A DNA stretch of 64,000 bases from Kriegella sp963975415 (GTDB lineage: Bacteria > Bacteroidota > Bacteroidia > Flavobacteriales > Flavobacteriaceae), in contig NZ_CAXBGN010000005.1 in NCBI RefSeq assembly GCF_963975415.1, forward strand, positions 248,001-312,000, in the 5' to 3' direction. Positions 24,469 through 33,368 of the stretch are shown here, piece by piece. The notes beneath the pieces are model-generated. The model ran no database searches, was not told the origin of the DNA, and saw only the letters and a program-made list of their open reading frames with translations. The first letter of the stretch is position 1. Every line of letters starts with the position of its first letter. Both the position numbers and the translations under genes were made by a program.

Positions 24469-25401
24469 ATGAAGAAGTTAGTATTATCGGCAGTTGCTGT
24501 TATGTTTGCCTTTTCGGCAATACAGGCACAGACGTTAGATGAATTAAAAGCAGAAAAAGCATCAAAAAATGATTCCATTGCTGCAATTCAAGGAAGGGTC
24601 AATGCCCTTCAAGGAAAAATCGATGCTTTTCCGGGCTGGAAAAAAGGAGCTTTTGGCACCATAGGGGCCAACATCTCCGGGTTCAACAATTGGTACTCCC
24701 AAGGAACGCCCAATAACTCCGCCGGAAACATAGGTGTAACAGGTAATGTATTCGCCAACTTAAACAGGGATAAGTTTTTCTGGAGAAACTCCGGAAATAT
24801 TAATCTACAGTGGGTGAAATTAGATGATAAGGATGATCCAGCCGATGATGATAGCTTCAACGGTACCACCGACGTTTTTAATATTACTTCTTTGTACGGG
24901 TATAAATTGAGCAAAAAATTTGCGATTTCTGCCTTGGGGGAATATCGAACGTCGATTATCAATAATTTCAACGACCCGGGATATCTTGACCTTGGGTTAG
25001 GTGCTACTTGGACACCTATTACGGATATGGTGGTAGTAATACATCCTTTGAACTACAACTTTGTTTTCACAAGTGAGGATAATATTTACGAATCGTCTGC
25101 CGGTGCTAAAATAGTAGTTGACTATACGAAGAAGTTGGGGAAGGTGAACTTCAAGACAAATTTCTCAACCTTTCAGAGCTACAAGAGTTCCGATTATTCA
25201 AACTGGACTTGGATAAACTCTTTCGGTTATACACTTTGGAAAGGCATAGGCCTTGGGTTTGAATTCGGTTTAAGAAACAATAAACAAGAGGCTTTGGATT
25301 ATGCCTTAAATGGCCCAAACCCTTCTGCAGGTGCTACTTTTGACAATATAGATGTAAAGACACAAAGTTATTGGATGTTCGGGCTCAACTATGCTTTTTA
25401 A
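24469..25401 (+). CDS. Outer-membrane DUF3078 protein
   Basis: A 310-residue exported protein: signal peptide MKKLVLSAVAVMFAFSAIQAQ, a short coiled-coil-like stretch (LDELKAEKASKNDSIAAIQGRVNAL, residues 23-50), then alternating beta strands with many aromatic residues ending YWMFGLNYAF, a typical outer-membrane beta-barrel C-terminus ending in Phe. This matches DUF3078. It has its own -7 element and a strong terminator, so it seems to be a separate unit after suf. Function unknown. Confidence 0.85.
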   Translation: MKKLVLSAVAVMFAFSAIQAQTLDELKAEKASKNDSIAAIQGRVNALQGKIDAFPGWKKGAFGTIGANISGFNNWYSQGTPNNSAGNIGVTGNVFANLNRDKFFWRNSGNINLQWVKLDDKDDPADDDSFNGTTDVFNITSLYGYKLSKKFAISALGEYRTSIINNFNDPGYLDLGLGATWTPITDMVVVIHPLNYNFVFTSEDNIYESSAGAKIVVDYTKKLGKVNFKTNFSTFQSYKSSDYSNWTWINSFGYTLWKGIGLGFEFGLRNNKQEALDYALNGPNPSAGATFDNIDVKTQSYWMFGLNYAF

Positions 25402-25444
25402 ATAGCCGTTAAACCCTGTTTACCCTAAATCAATTATAAAAAGA

Positions 25445-25475
25445 ATGCCCTCCAAATTTTTGGAGGGCATTTTTA
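25445..25475 (+). terminator. Terminator of the DUF3078 gene (hairpin 1 of 3)
   Basis: Perfect 12-bp stem ATGCCCTCCAAA / TTTGGAGGGCAT (25445-25470, loop TT) followed by TTTTT. A-run before the stem makes it usable on both strands. It is followed by TTAAGTAGG, as are hairpins 2 and 3. Confidence 0.88.
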
Positions 25476-25748
25476 GTTAAGTAGGATACGTTAAATTTGG
25501 CGGTTGCACAGTCAATAAAAAAACAAACTTTCTTTGTCAGAAAGTATTTGATAAGCAGCGGTTAAGAAAAAGTTTTATCGGGACATAACGCTAAATATTA
25601 AATACAATACGAATGTAATTTCACGCTTTTAAAATGCTAAATTTTTGTTGTGAAACTAATCCAGGTTGTTGTCAAATGGAGATATTCGCATGTTTCATCG
25701 ATGAAATGCACCTGATTATTTCTATAAAATCTGATTTTTACTAAAAAA

Positions 25749-25777
25749 CCCTGACCGTAAGGTCAGGGCAATTTTTT
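25749..25777 (+). terminator. Terminator hairpin 2 of 3
   Basis: Perfect 8-bp stem CCCTGACC / GGTCAGGG with a GTAA tetraloop (25749-25768), preceded by AAAAAA and followed by CAATTTTTT. No coding gene ends here. Confidence 0.75.
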
Positions 25778-25778
25778 G

Positions 25779-26004
25779 GTTAAGTAGGTATGCTGTAAGA
25801 TTTGATTTTCGATTGCTCGAACAAGCTTTTTAGGTCAAGTGCCGATTTGGGGTCAACACTTTAATTTCGGTTAAGATCACAGTTCGATTTGGTTCCGATA
25901 GCTATCGGTTAACACTATCACTTAATTACACTGTAAATGTATGTCAGATATGCGTTTTCTTGAAATTATTGTTGTGAACGAAGTTTAAAATGTTGTGAAA
26001 AATA
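25779..26004 (+). repeat. 226-bp direct repeat, copy 1
   Basis: Aligns to 26219-26444 at a constant offset of 440 bp. The first 164 bp differ at one base only (G/A at 25901); the last 60 bp hold about a dozen differences. Contains the palindrome CCGATAGCTATCGG (25895-25908). No coding frame. Each copy follows directly on a terminator hairpin. Confidence 0.92.
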
Positions 26005-26189
26005 TAAGTGGTATTGTTTCTCCGATGAATAACCTGAATGTTTTATATGGTCTGAAATACAGTTTGTTAGGGCTGGGGGTCGAAGTAAGTGTTAAGCTCC
26101 GACATATCATTAGGTGTTTGCAAACAAACAGAGGTCATTTTTTCATTTTCACATAAAATTGTAATAGGTTGAAATAGGGTCAAAAAAAA

Positions 26190-26217
26190 ACCTCGAGATG
26201 AATCGAGGTATTTTTTT
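26190..26217 (+). terminator. Terminator hairpin 3 of 3
   Basis: Perfect 7-bp stem ACCTCGA / TCGAGGT (26190-26209, loop GATGAA), preceded by nine A and followed by ATTTTTTT. No coding gene ends here. Confidence 0.75.
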
Positions 26218-26218
26218 A

Positions 26219-26444
26219 GTTAAGTAGGTATGCTGTAAGATTTGATTTTCGATTGCTCGAACAAGCTTTTTAGGTCAAGTGCCGATTTGGGGTCAACACT
26301 TTAATTTCGGTTAAGATCACAGTTCGATTTGGTTCCGATAACTATCGGTTAACACTATCACTTAATTACACTGTAAATGTATGGTGTATCTGCGTTTCTT
26401 TGAAATTATTGTTGTGAACTAAGAGTAAAATGTTGTGAAAAATA
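26219..26444 (+). repeat. 226-bp direct repeat, copy 2
   Basis: Second copy of 25779-26004. The internal palindrome is slightly broken here (CCGATAACTATCGG). It ends about 135 bp before the stop codon of the leftward hflX gene. Confidence 0.92.
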
Positions 26445-26580
26445 GCAACGGTTCGTTTTCTTCGACAAACGGTATTAACGAGCGTGAAAACGGAAGTGCA
26501 AATATTTCTAATTGTATGTCTGAAGAATAGACGCTAAACTATTTAAATCACGGATGGGTCTTTTAATAAAGCTCTAAAAG

Positions 26581-27792
26581 TCAATATTCATCCAAGTGTT
26601 CGGGATATAAAAAGTTGTTATAGGGAAAGCGAGTTACATGAATATCGCGCACCTCTTCATATACCCGAGTACGAAACTCATCTAAATTTTCTTTGTTCAA
26701 TGCAGAAATGAAAAGTGCATTTTTCCCCACACGTTGCATCCATGTTTTTTTCCACTCCGTTATGGTAAAATGTTTGGATGTTTTTTCGGTCATCAGGTCA
26801 TCGTCATCGATGGTTTCGTGAACATATTGATCTATTTTGTTAAAGACCATAATGGTTTCTTTATCGGCACTCTCTATTTCATCTAAAATTTGGTTTACAG
26901 AGGCTATATGCTCCTCGAAATTAGGGTGTGATATATCTACAACGTGCAATAGCAAGTCGGCTTCGCGTACCTCGTCGAGCGTACTTTTAAAGCTTTCGAC
27001 CAATTGTGTAGGCAGTTTTCGAATAAATCCTACGGTATCACTTAAGAGAAAGGGAAGATTGCCAATAACAACTTTTCGAACCGTAGTATCTAGAGTTGCA
27101 AAAAGTTTGTTTTCGGCAAAAACATCACTTTTACTGATGACGTTCATAAGCGTAGACTTTCCGACGTTCGTATAGCCCACCAATGCAACTCTTACCAATG
27201 AGCCCCGGTTGCCTCGCTGGGTTTCCATTTGCCTATCGATTTTCGTCAATTTTTTCTTGAGCAACGAAATACGGTCGCGAACGATACGTCTATCCGTTTC
27301 GATTTCTGTTTCCCCTGGGCCACGCATTCCAATACCTCCCTTTTGACGTTCTAAGTGTGTCCAAAGGCCGGTCAGCCTTGGTAAGAGGTATTCGTATTGC
27401 GCCAATTCGACCTGGGTTCGGGCGTAGCTCGTTTGGGCTCGCTGGGCGAAAATATCAAGTATTAGGCTGGTGCGATCCAAAATTTTACAGCGAAGCTGCT
27501 TTTCAATGTTACGCTGTTGACCTGGGGTTAGTTCATCATCAAAAATAACGGATCCAATGTCATTTTCCTTTACATAGGCTTCTACCTCCTCCATTTTTCC
27601 GCTACCGATTAAGGTTTTAGGGTTGGGGGTGTCCATACGCTGTACGAAGCGTTTGGCAACTTCGCCACCGGCCGTATATGTCAAGAATTCTAACTCGTCG
27701 AGATATTCGGTCACTTTCTTTTCATCCTGTTCCTTGTTCAGTACCCCGATTAGAACGGCTTTTTCGTATTCTATGGATTTCTTTTCTAGCAT
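26581..27792 (-). CDS. hflX: GTPase HflX
   Basis: A 403-residue ribosome-associated GTPase that splits or rescues stalled 70S ribosomes. N-terminal HflX domain (1-165), a Gly-rich linker with GGIGMRGPGETEIETDRRIV, a coiled coil, then the G domain: G1 GYTNVGKST, G2/G3 LSDTVGFI and G4 FNKID. The start is the ATG at 27792 (MLEKKSIEYEKAVLIG); an upstream TTG at 27834 adds an unrelated leader. A perfect -7 (TAAATTTG, reverse strand 27815-27808) lies 15 bp before it. Confidence 0.95.
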   Translation of the reverse strand: MLEKKSIEYEKAVLIGVLNKEQDEKKVTEYLDELEFLTYTAGGEVAKRFVQRMDTPNPKTLIGSGKMEEVEAYVKENDIGSVIFDDELTPGQQRNIEKQLRCKILDRTSLILDIFAQRAQTSYARTQVELAQYEYLLPRLTGLWTHLERQKGGIGMRGPGETEIETDRRIVRDRISLLKKKLTKIDRQMETQRGNRGSLVRVALVGYTNVGKSTLMNVISKSDVFAENKLFATLDTTVRKVVIGNLPFLLSDTVGFIRKLPTQLVESFKSTLDEVREADLLLHVVDISHPNFEEHIASVNQILDEIESADKETIMVFNKIDQYVHETIDDDDLMTEKTSKHFTITEWKKTWMQRVGKNALFISALNKENLDEFRTRVYEEVRDIHVTRFPYNNFLYPEHLDEY

Positions 27793-27807
27793 AACTTTAT
27801 TAAAGTG

Positions 27808-27834
27808 CAAATTTAAGCAATACTGACCAAGCAA
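27808..27834 (-). promoter_or_regulatory. Promoter of hflX
   Basis: On the reverse strand TTG at 27834-27832 is followed after 16 bp by TAAATTTG at 27815-27808, close to the Bacteroidota consensus, and the hflX ATG follows after 15 bp. Confidence 0.5.
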
Positions 27835-27866
27835 TTTTCGTAAATTTATTTGCTCAAAAAAAAATC

Positions 27867-28844
27867 ATGCTTTTTTCATTCTTCAAGCGAAGTAAAAGGA
27901 GGCAACTTCACACCATTGCATTCTATAACTTAGAGAATCTGTTCGATACCAAAGATGATCCTAAAACCTTGGACGATGATTTCACCCCAAAAGGTGCTAA
28001 AAAGTGGTCGAATAAACGTTACAGAAGAAAGCTTTATAAACTGGCCAAGACCATTTCAGAGATAGGTAACGAGCATACCACCGCTCCGCCGGCCCTTGTC
28101 GGAGTTGCCGAGGTCGAGAATAAAGATGTGATGGAAGACCTTATCGGGTCAGAGCCTTTATGTGATATCGATTATGATTATGTGCATTATGATTCGCCTG
28201 ACGAAAGAGGTATCGACACTGCCTTGATCTACCGTAAAAGCAATTTTACCGTAAAATATTCAGAACCCATTACCCTGTTCGTAAATAACCCCAATGGCGA
28301 GCGTGATACCACGCGCGATATTCTCTATGTGTTAGGAGAACTCAACGGAGAAGAAGTACATGTTTTCGTAAACCACTGGCCATCTCGTCGAAATGGTGTA
28401 AATGAAACAAATTATAAAAGGGTAATTGCGGCGGAAACATTAAAAAGGTATATGGCCAAGATAGAAAGAGAATTTGTTGACCCCAATTATATTATTATGG
28501 GTGATTTCAACGCTGGGCCTAAATCGGAAAGTATCAAAAACTTGATGGAGTTGCCATATTTGTACAATCCCATGGAAAAATTGCACATACCACATGAAAG
28601 GGGAAGTGTGAATTATAAACGTAGTTGGAGCTTGTTCGATCAGATTATGGTTTCACATAATTTTTTGAACCATAAAAAAGGGACACATAGTTTTGCCCAC
28701 GCCAATATTTTTGATGAGGTTTTTTTGACCGAGTTCAAAGGGAAATTTAAAGGCACGCCATACCGTACATATGTTGGGCGTAAGTACATAGGAGGCTACA
28801 GCGATCATTTTCCCGTTTATATTCAACTAAAGTTTAATGGATAA
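27867..28844 (+). CDS. Endonuclease/exonuclease/phosphatase (EEP) family hydrolase
   Basis: A 325-residue EEP (DNase I-like) metallohydrolase. Motifs in order: TIAFYNLENLFD (Asn and Glu region), GVAEVEN (catalytic Glu), HVFVNHWPSRR (His and Asn), IMGDFNAGP (Asp and Asn) and YSDHFPVYI (Asp-His pair near the C-terminus). No clear signal peptide: the start MLFSFFKRSKRRQLH is short and basic. Substrate could be nucleic acid, nucleotide or phosphate ester. Divergent from hflX, convergent with the next gene. Confidence 0.88.
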   Translation: MLFSFFKRSKRRQLHTIAFYNLENLFDTKDDPKTLDDDFTPKGAKKWSNKRYRRKLYKLAKTISEIGNEHTTAPPALVGVAEVENKDVMEDLIGSEPLCDIDYDYVHYDSPDERGIDTALIYRKSNFTVKYSEPITLFVNNPNGERDTTRDILYVLGELNGEEVHVFVNHWPSRRNGVNETNYKRVIAAETLKRYMAKIEREFVDPNYIIMGDFNAGPKSESIKNLMELPYLYNPMEKLHIPHERGSVNYKRSWSLFDQIMVSHNFLNHKKGTHSFAHANIFDEVFLTEFKGKFKGTPYRTYVGRKYIGGYSDHFPVYIQLKFNG

Positions 28845-28863
28845 GACTTTTGGTGTTTGAAAA

Positions 28864-29577
28864 TCAAACTTTCTTGATTTCACTTTCATCTAATAGTTCG
28901 TCGTTCCGCAATCTCAGAAAAACCTGAGCCGTGGTAACCACATCCAATTCACAATAGTTGATTATACGATCTAAATCGTTTTCCTTGTAAAAGACATCGC
29001 GAACCATACTGCCATCGATATCTTCCTTAGGAGATGGTATACCCAGAATGTTGGCCATCAGTTTTAAAGAAGTGAAGTGCTTATAATCACCAAATTTCCA
29101 GAGATCCATAGTATCTAAATGCGGCACCTCCCATGGCTTTTTTCCGAACAGATTTAACTTATAAGGAAGCTCTATACCCTGAATAATCATTCTCCGTGCT
29201 ATGTATGGAAAATCAAATTCTTTAGCATTGTGTCCGCACATCAAATGTTTAGACCCACTGAAATGACCATTCAATAGGTTTTTAAATTCTTTCAATAGTT
29301 TAGCTTCAGGGCCATGAAAACTCGTGGTCCGGAATGTTCTTAGATCACCTTTTAAATGAAAATAACCTACTGATAAACAGATGATTTTTCCGAATTCGGC
29401 CCAGATTCCTGCACGGTCATAGAACTCCTCTGCCGTGAATTCATCTTTACGCTGATATCTTGTCTTCTGCTCCCACAAATCTTTCCTTTCATCATCTAAT
29501 TGGTCGTAATTTTCATTTTCCGGTACGGTCTCAATATCCAAAAATAGAATATGCTCCAAGTTGATTTTTTGTAACAT
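28864..29577 (-). CDS. PolB-like 3'-5' exonuclease (DnaQ superfamily)
   Basis: A 237-residue exonuclease of the DEDDy type. Motifs: ILFLDIETVPE near residue 10 (Exo I Asp-x-Glu), GHNAKEFDFPYIARRM (Exo II Asp) and IINYCELDVVTTAQVFLRL (Exo III with Tyr and Asp). This matches the predicted 3'-5' exonucleases related to the proofreading domain of family B polymerases (PF10108). It is a stand-alone exonuclease without polymerase. Role in repair or RNA processing is unknown. Its stop nearly meets that of the EEP gene; a 6-bp hairpin (28855-28869) covers the junction. Confidence 0.88.
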   Translation of the reverse strand: MLQKINLEHILFLDIETVPENENYDQLDDERKDLWEQKTRYQRKDEFTAEEFYDRAGIWAEFGKIICLSVGYFHLKGDLRTFRTTSFHGPEAKLLKEFKNLLNGHFSGSKHLMCGHNAKEFDFPYIARRMIIQGIELPYKLNLFGKKPWEVPHLDTMDLWKFGDYKHFTSLKLMANILGIPSPKEDIDGSMVRDVFYKENDLDRIINYCELDVVTTAQVFLRLRNDELLDESEIKKV

Positions 29578-29848
29578 TTTTATACCGATGTTGTATTATT
29601 GAATTGAAGATACGAACAAATTTTTGGAAGACATTGCCTACAAACATCATTCTCGATATAGAGTTGTTTGGATATTGGATGATTTTGTATAAGTCGCGGT
29701 AAGGTAGACTGTGTAGTCTATTTTTTATTTTTAGTAGGGGGTTCTTTATTTTAGTATCTCGTTTTGTGGAGATATCCTGGCGACAAACGGAAGGTGTAAA
29801 CCTTTTTATCAGTAATTACACTACTACAACAAACCTATCAGTCGGTTG

Positions 29849-30325
29849 TCAATCAAAAAGCGATTGCTGTTTTACGGGGTTTTCATGATTTAAAAGCCAT
29901 TTCTTACGATGTAAACCGCCAGCATATCCTGTTAAAGACCCATCGCTACCAATGACGCGATGACACGGAATGACAATCCATAACGGATTTTTGCCGTTAG
30001 CCGCAGCGACCGCACGAATGGCCTTTATATCGCCTAAGGTTTTAGCGAGCTCTAGATATGACATAGTTTTGCCGTAAGGGATATGCCGTAGCGCTTCCCA
30101 TACTTTTTTTTGAAAATCAGTGCCCTTGGGATTTAAATTTATAGTGAAGGCTCGGCGCTTTCCCTTGAAATATTCTTGCAACTGATGAATCGCATCTTCC
30201 AAAATTTTGGGAAAAATAGCATCAGGTTCTTGATTGGAATCTAATATAGTAATTGAGGACAACCCCAACATGTCCCCTTCAATTTTTACCATACCGAGCG
30301 GTGTTTTTATATTAGCTGACTCCAT
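29849..30325 (-). CDS. ogt: Methylated-DNA-protein-cysteine methyltransferase
   Basis: A 158-residue suicide repair protein that moves the methyl group from O6-methylguanine to its own cysteine. The active-site motif IPCHRVIGSDG is complete, with the preceding HTH (GDIKAIRAVAAANGKNP) and the C-terminal GYAGGLHRKKWLL. Its ATG overlaps the stop of the upstream CNNM-type gene (TAATG), so translation is coupled. It is the last gene of the long leftward haem-linked cluster. The region 29578-29848 beyond it holds no gene. Confidence 0.95.
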   Translation of the reverse strand: MESANIKTPLGMVKIEGDMLGLSSITILDSNQEPDAIFPKILEDAIHQLQEYFKGKRRAFTINLNPKGTDFQKKVWEALRHIPYGKTMSYLELAKTLGDIKAIRAVAAANGKNPLWIVIPCHRVIGSDGSLTGYAGGLHRKKWLLNHENPVKQQSLFD

Positions 30326-31446
30326 TATTCTTCTTTAGGAGCTTTTTCAATGACTCCGATTCGCTTGGCACGCTCTTCCCAATTCTTTCGTGCCAATTGT
30401 TGTAAATCGGCCACATTATCGCTCTCGTCCATGATTTCAAGCCCTAAGAGGGTTTCGATAACATCTTCCATGGTAACCAGACCGCTAATCGAGCCATATT
30501 CGTCTACGACCAAGGCAATGTGTTCTCGTTTAGATATCAAAGTATTGAATAATTGAGGGATTGGCGTGTCTCGGGCTGTAATTAGAATTTCTCTTTTAAT
30601 TTCTGATAAGGGTAGGTGACCATTATCGTTTACCATTTCCTCTAAAATATTGTCTTTGAGAACAAATCCGGTGATATTATCTACCTTACCATTATAGACC
30701 GGAATACGCGAAAATCGCATTTTAGGATTATTTTCGAAAAATTCTGCGATAGTTTTATCCTCTGCCGCAATTTTTACTACGGCGCGAGGTGTCATAATGT
30801 CTTTGACCAGAACTTCGTCGAAACGGAGTAGGTTTTTAATAATCGTAGATTCAGATTTTTCAAAAACACCCTCCTCATGTGCGATATCGGTCATGGCCGT
30901 AAAGTCTTCGCGGCTTAAAACGCTTCCGTGATGCCCCTTTCCTCCCACTAGTTTGGTAAACAATTGTAGTACCCATAAAAGACCGGTCCATTTTAGGGCC
31001 AATACCATAACTTTTAAAGATTTAGCGGTGAAATTGGCCAATTGTCTCCAATAGGTGGCTCCAATTGTTTTCGGAATAATTTCAGAGGCTACTAAAATTA
31101 AAATGGTCATGATTGTCGAAACGACACCGACCATAAGATCTTCTGTGAATTCAATACCTAAAAATGTTCTTTGGGTAGTACCGTATAATTCTGAATAGGC
31201 AGCTTTGGCTTGTACCCCCACCAATATTGCACCTACCGTATGCGCTATGGTATTTAGTGTAAGAATGGCAATTAGAGGCTTATCGACATCATTCTTTAAT
31301 GTTTCCAAGGTATCTGCGTAGGTCTTGCCTTCTTTTTTCTTGATGTTTACAAAGGTGGGATTGATGCTGAGTAAGACGGCTTCTAAGACCGAGCACAAAA
31401 ATGAAAAAAAGATAGAAATAACCGCATAAAAAACCAACAGGCCCAT
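30325..31446 (-). CDS. CNNM/CBS-domain membrane protein (hemolysin-like family)
   Basis: A 373-residue membrane protein. Residues 1-190 are the CNNM (DUF21) transmembrane domain with about four hydrophobic segments (EAVLLSINP, LTLNTIAHTVGAILVG, ILVASEIIPKTIGATYW); about 205-330 form a CBS pair (VKDIMTPRAVVKI, VVDEYGSISGLVTMEDVIETLLG). The C-terminal CorC/HlyC domain found in many relatives is absent. The family is linked to magnesium and cobalt transport. Coupled to ogt by TAATG. Confidence 0.9.
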   Translation of the reverse strand: MGLLVFYAVISIFFSFLCSVLEAVLLSINPTFVNIKKKEGKTYADTLETLKNDVDKPLIAILTLNTIAHTVGAILVGVQAKAAYSELYGTTQRTFLGIEFTEDLMVGVVSTIMTILILVASEIIPKTIGATYWRQLANFTAKSLKVMVLALKWTGLLWVLQLFTKLVGGKGHHGSVLSREDFTAMTDIAHEEGVFEKSESTIIKNLLRFDEVLVKDIMTPRAVVKIAAEDKTIAEFFENNPKMRFSRIPVYNGKVDNITGFVLKDNILEEMVNDNGHLPLSEIKREILITARDTPIPQLFNTLISKREHIALVVDEYGSISGLVTMEDVIETLLGLEIMDESDNVADLQQLARKNWEERAKRIGVIEKAPKEE

Positions 31447-31496
31447 AGAGTCAGATTAAGATACTAAGATACCAATAAATAAAGAATCACTTGATG

Positions 31497-32810
31497 CTAT
31501 TGCGATGGTAATTTGCCCTTATAAAAAACTTGTTGAACAGCTGACCGTATATTCAATTTGTATAAATTTTGGTTCTTCCTTGTCGGATTTACACGATTTG
31601 AAAGAAAGATATAGACCAGTTTTTCCACGGGATCTGCCCAGATAAAAGTGCCGGTGAAACCACTATGACCGAAACTTTCTGGGCTCACCTCAGGGGCAGG
31701 ATACGCGTCTTTTAAAGGAAGTTCTGCGTTATGTAAGAGCGGTTTATCAAAGCCCAATCCTCGACGATTATCATTTTCAGGGTATTGTACCCGGCTAAAT
31801 TCCCTCATGGTAGCTTCCGAAATATACGTCTTACCATTATAGTTGCCATAATTCTGATATAGCTGCATAATTTTAGCCAAATCAGTTGCCGAAGCGAACA
31901 GCCCTGCATTGCCCGAAACACCGCCCAAAAGGGATGCATTTTCATCATGTACCCAATTTTTTGTGAGTTCATGCCTAAAAAGGGTATCCATTTCGGTGGG
32001 TACGATTGTATTGGAATAATTTTTTGTTTTGGGATTGAAACCCATTGTGGTGGCCCCTAAAGGCGCATAAAAATTGCTCGTTAAATACGTTTCATATGAC
32101 TGGCCCGTAAGGTTTTCGATGAGTTTAGGGAAAATTAGGAAGGTCAGCCCCGAATATTTATATTTTTTTTCATCGCTTACCTTAGAGCGATTGATCATGC
32201 GATACATTTTACGGTTAAACCTATCCTTTATAAAAAGATGTTCGTAGGCTTGGTGGGTGTACCCCTTTTTTGGAGTAGACTTTACAAAGCGTTTTTTAAT
32301 GGCCCCATTTTTTTTAATGACCTTATCAAGAAATACAATATAAGGCACGAGGCCAGCTTGATGGGCGAGAATTTCCCTTAGGGTCAAATCTTTTTTATCC
32401 TTTCTTTTGCGCCAGGGTTTCCAGTAGGTACTGAAGGGCAGGTCGAGATTGAGTTTGCCTTCGTCTACCAATTTCATAAGCGCCGGTAGTGGTCCTGTAA
32501 TTTTCGTGACGGAAGCAAGGTCATAAATATCGTCTAAGGCTACTTTCGTCTGGTTTTCATAGGTGTGAAATCCGTAAGCCTTATGAAAAATTATCGTATT
32601 GTTCTTGGCAACCAAAACCTGTGCCCCAGGGAAAGCCCGCTGCTGAATGCCGAAGGCCATAATCGAATCTACTTTTTGATGGATATAAGTGGAATCTAAC
32701 CCTACCTCGGAAGGAAAGCCCTTAGAAAGACTAGTGTTTTGAGCACTCAGGTATGAGAAAAATAAAATACTGGTAAGTAGATTGATTGCGTTGTATCGTG
32801 CCTTTTTCAT
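31497..32810 (-). CDS. Secreted serine hydrolase of the beta-lactamase/class C fold
   Basis: A 437-residue exported protein with signal peptide ending YLSAQ. The catalytic S-x-x-K is Ser100-Val-Thr-Lys103 (LASVTKITG), the second motif is Tyr-Ser-Gly (YKYSGLTFL) and the third is HSG (FGHSGFTGT). These are the motifs of the beta-lactamase-related (PBP4b/EstB-like) serine hydrolases, whose members include D-aminopeptidases, esterases and peptidoglycan enzymes. Resistance should not be assumed. It follows the DinB gene after 9 bp. Confidence 0.9.
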   Translation of the reverse strand: MKKARYNAINLLTSILFFSYLSAQNTSLSKGFPSEVGLDSTYIHQKVDSIMAFGIQQRAFPGAQVLVAKNNTIIFHKAYGFHTYENQTKVALDDIYDLASVTKITGPLPALMKLVDEGKLNLDLPFSTYWKPWRKRKDKKDLTLREILAHQAGLVPYIVFLDKVIKKNGAIKKRFVKSTPKKGYTHQAYEHLFIKDRFNRKMYRMINRSKVSDEKKYKYSGLTFLIFPKLIENLTGQSYETYLTSNFYAPLGATTMGFNPKTKNYSNTIVPTEMDTLFRHELTKNWVHDENASLLGGVSGNAGLFASATDLAKIMQLYQNYGNYNGKTYISEATMREFSRVQYPENDNRRGLGFDKPLLHNAELPLKDAYPAPEVSPESFGHSGFTGTFIWADPVEKLVYIFLSNRVNPTRKNQNLYKLNIRSAVQQVFYKGKLPSQ

Positions 32811-32819
32811 ATTGTCGAG

Positions 32820-33329
32820 CTACCACCCTGAATATTGGGGCGGTTCTATTTGATTGAGTTTTAAATATACGATCAATTGACCACGATGATGTGTGACATG
32901 GTCTTGAAGTAAATTCATAATTTGCATTTTTGTCTTTCTCCCGGCAAAAAAATCTACTTTTTCAGCAAGTTTTTCTGTTTCTAGGTTTGCAATAAGGGAG
33001 GCCGACACATCAAAACTAGTTTTTAGGGCGTCGATAAGCTGTTTTTTTGTGGGCGTTGTATTCGTCTGCTCTTTTTGGAGGCTGCCGTCGCCGAAATAGG
33101 TTTTACTTAACCAATCGATATTCCCTTTGATATGAATTAGCTGCTCCGCAAAAGTTTTTTGCTTCTCGGTCGGTTTATATGCGTACTGAGATTCTGGCAT
33201 TGCTTCGGCCAATTGAATTAAATAAATTTTTGAATTTCCCCATTTTTCAAGAAAGGTGTCGATAAAGAGGTTTTGTGACATAGCATTCAAATGAATTAAA
33301 CCAAAGAGTATAAAAAATATCTTTTTCAT
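32820..33329 (-). CDS. Exported DinB-family protein
   Basis: A 169-residue protein with signal peptide MKKIFFILFGLIHLNAMSQ followed by a four-helix DinB-like bundle. The metal-binding histidines typical of the fold are seen in QLIHIKGNIDWL and DHVTHHRGQLIVYL (H-x3-H). DinB-fold proteins bind zinc or nickel and include thiol-dependent transferases; exported ones are common in Bacteroidota and have no known role. It lies between hemB and a serine hydrolase in one transcription unit. Confidence 0.88.
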   Translation of the reverse strand: MKKIFFILFGLIHLNAMSQNLFIDTFLEKWGNSKIYLIQLAEAMPESQYAYKPTEKQKTFAEQLIHIKGNIDWLSKTYFGDGSLQKEQTNTTPTKKQLIDALKTSFDVSASLIANLETEKLAEKVDFFAGRKTKMQIMNLLQDHVTHHRGQLIVYLKLNQIEPPQYSGW

Positions 33330-33368
33330 TTGGGAAGTTTCATTCTAAATATAGGTCCTGGTTATATT

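Larger units (their letters stand above)
25476..26580. other. Gene-free 1.1-kb region with serial terminators and direct repeats
   Basis: No open frame of note on either strand. It contains two further terminator hairpins (25749 and 26190), a 226-bp direct repeat in two copies 440 bp apart, and a TTAAGTAGG motif after each hairpin. After the first hairpin the text TTAAGTAGGATACGTTAAATTTG resembles the start of the repeat in diverged form and contains a perfect -7 box (TAAATTTG, 25492-25499). Serial short transcripts are a reasonable reading; none is proven. Confidence 0.5.

Noticed and set aside
25779..26444. CRISPR array or transposon ends
   Set aside because: Only two long copies, far too long for CRISPR repeats, no cas genes, no terminal inverted repeats and no transposase frame.
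31497..32810. Reading the serine hydrolase as an antibiotic-resistance beta-lactamase
   Set aside because: The motifs (SVTK, YSG, HSG) place it in the broad beta-lactamase-related hydrolase group, not among the resistance enzymes.
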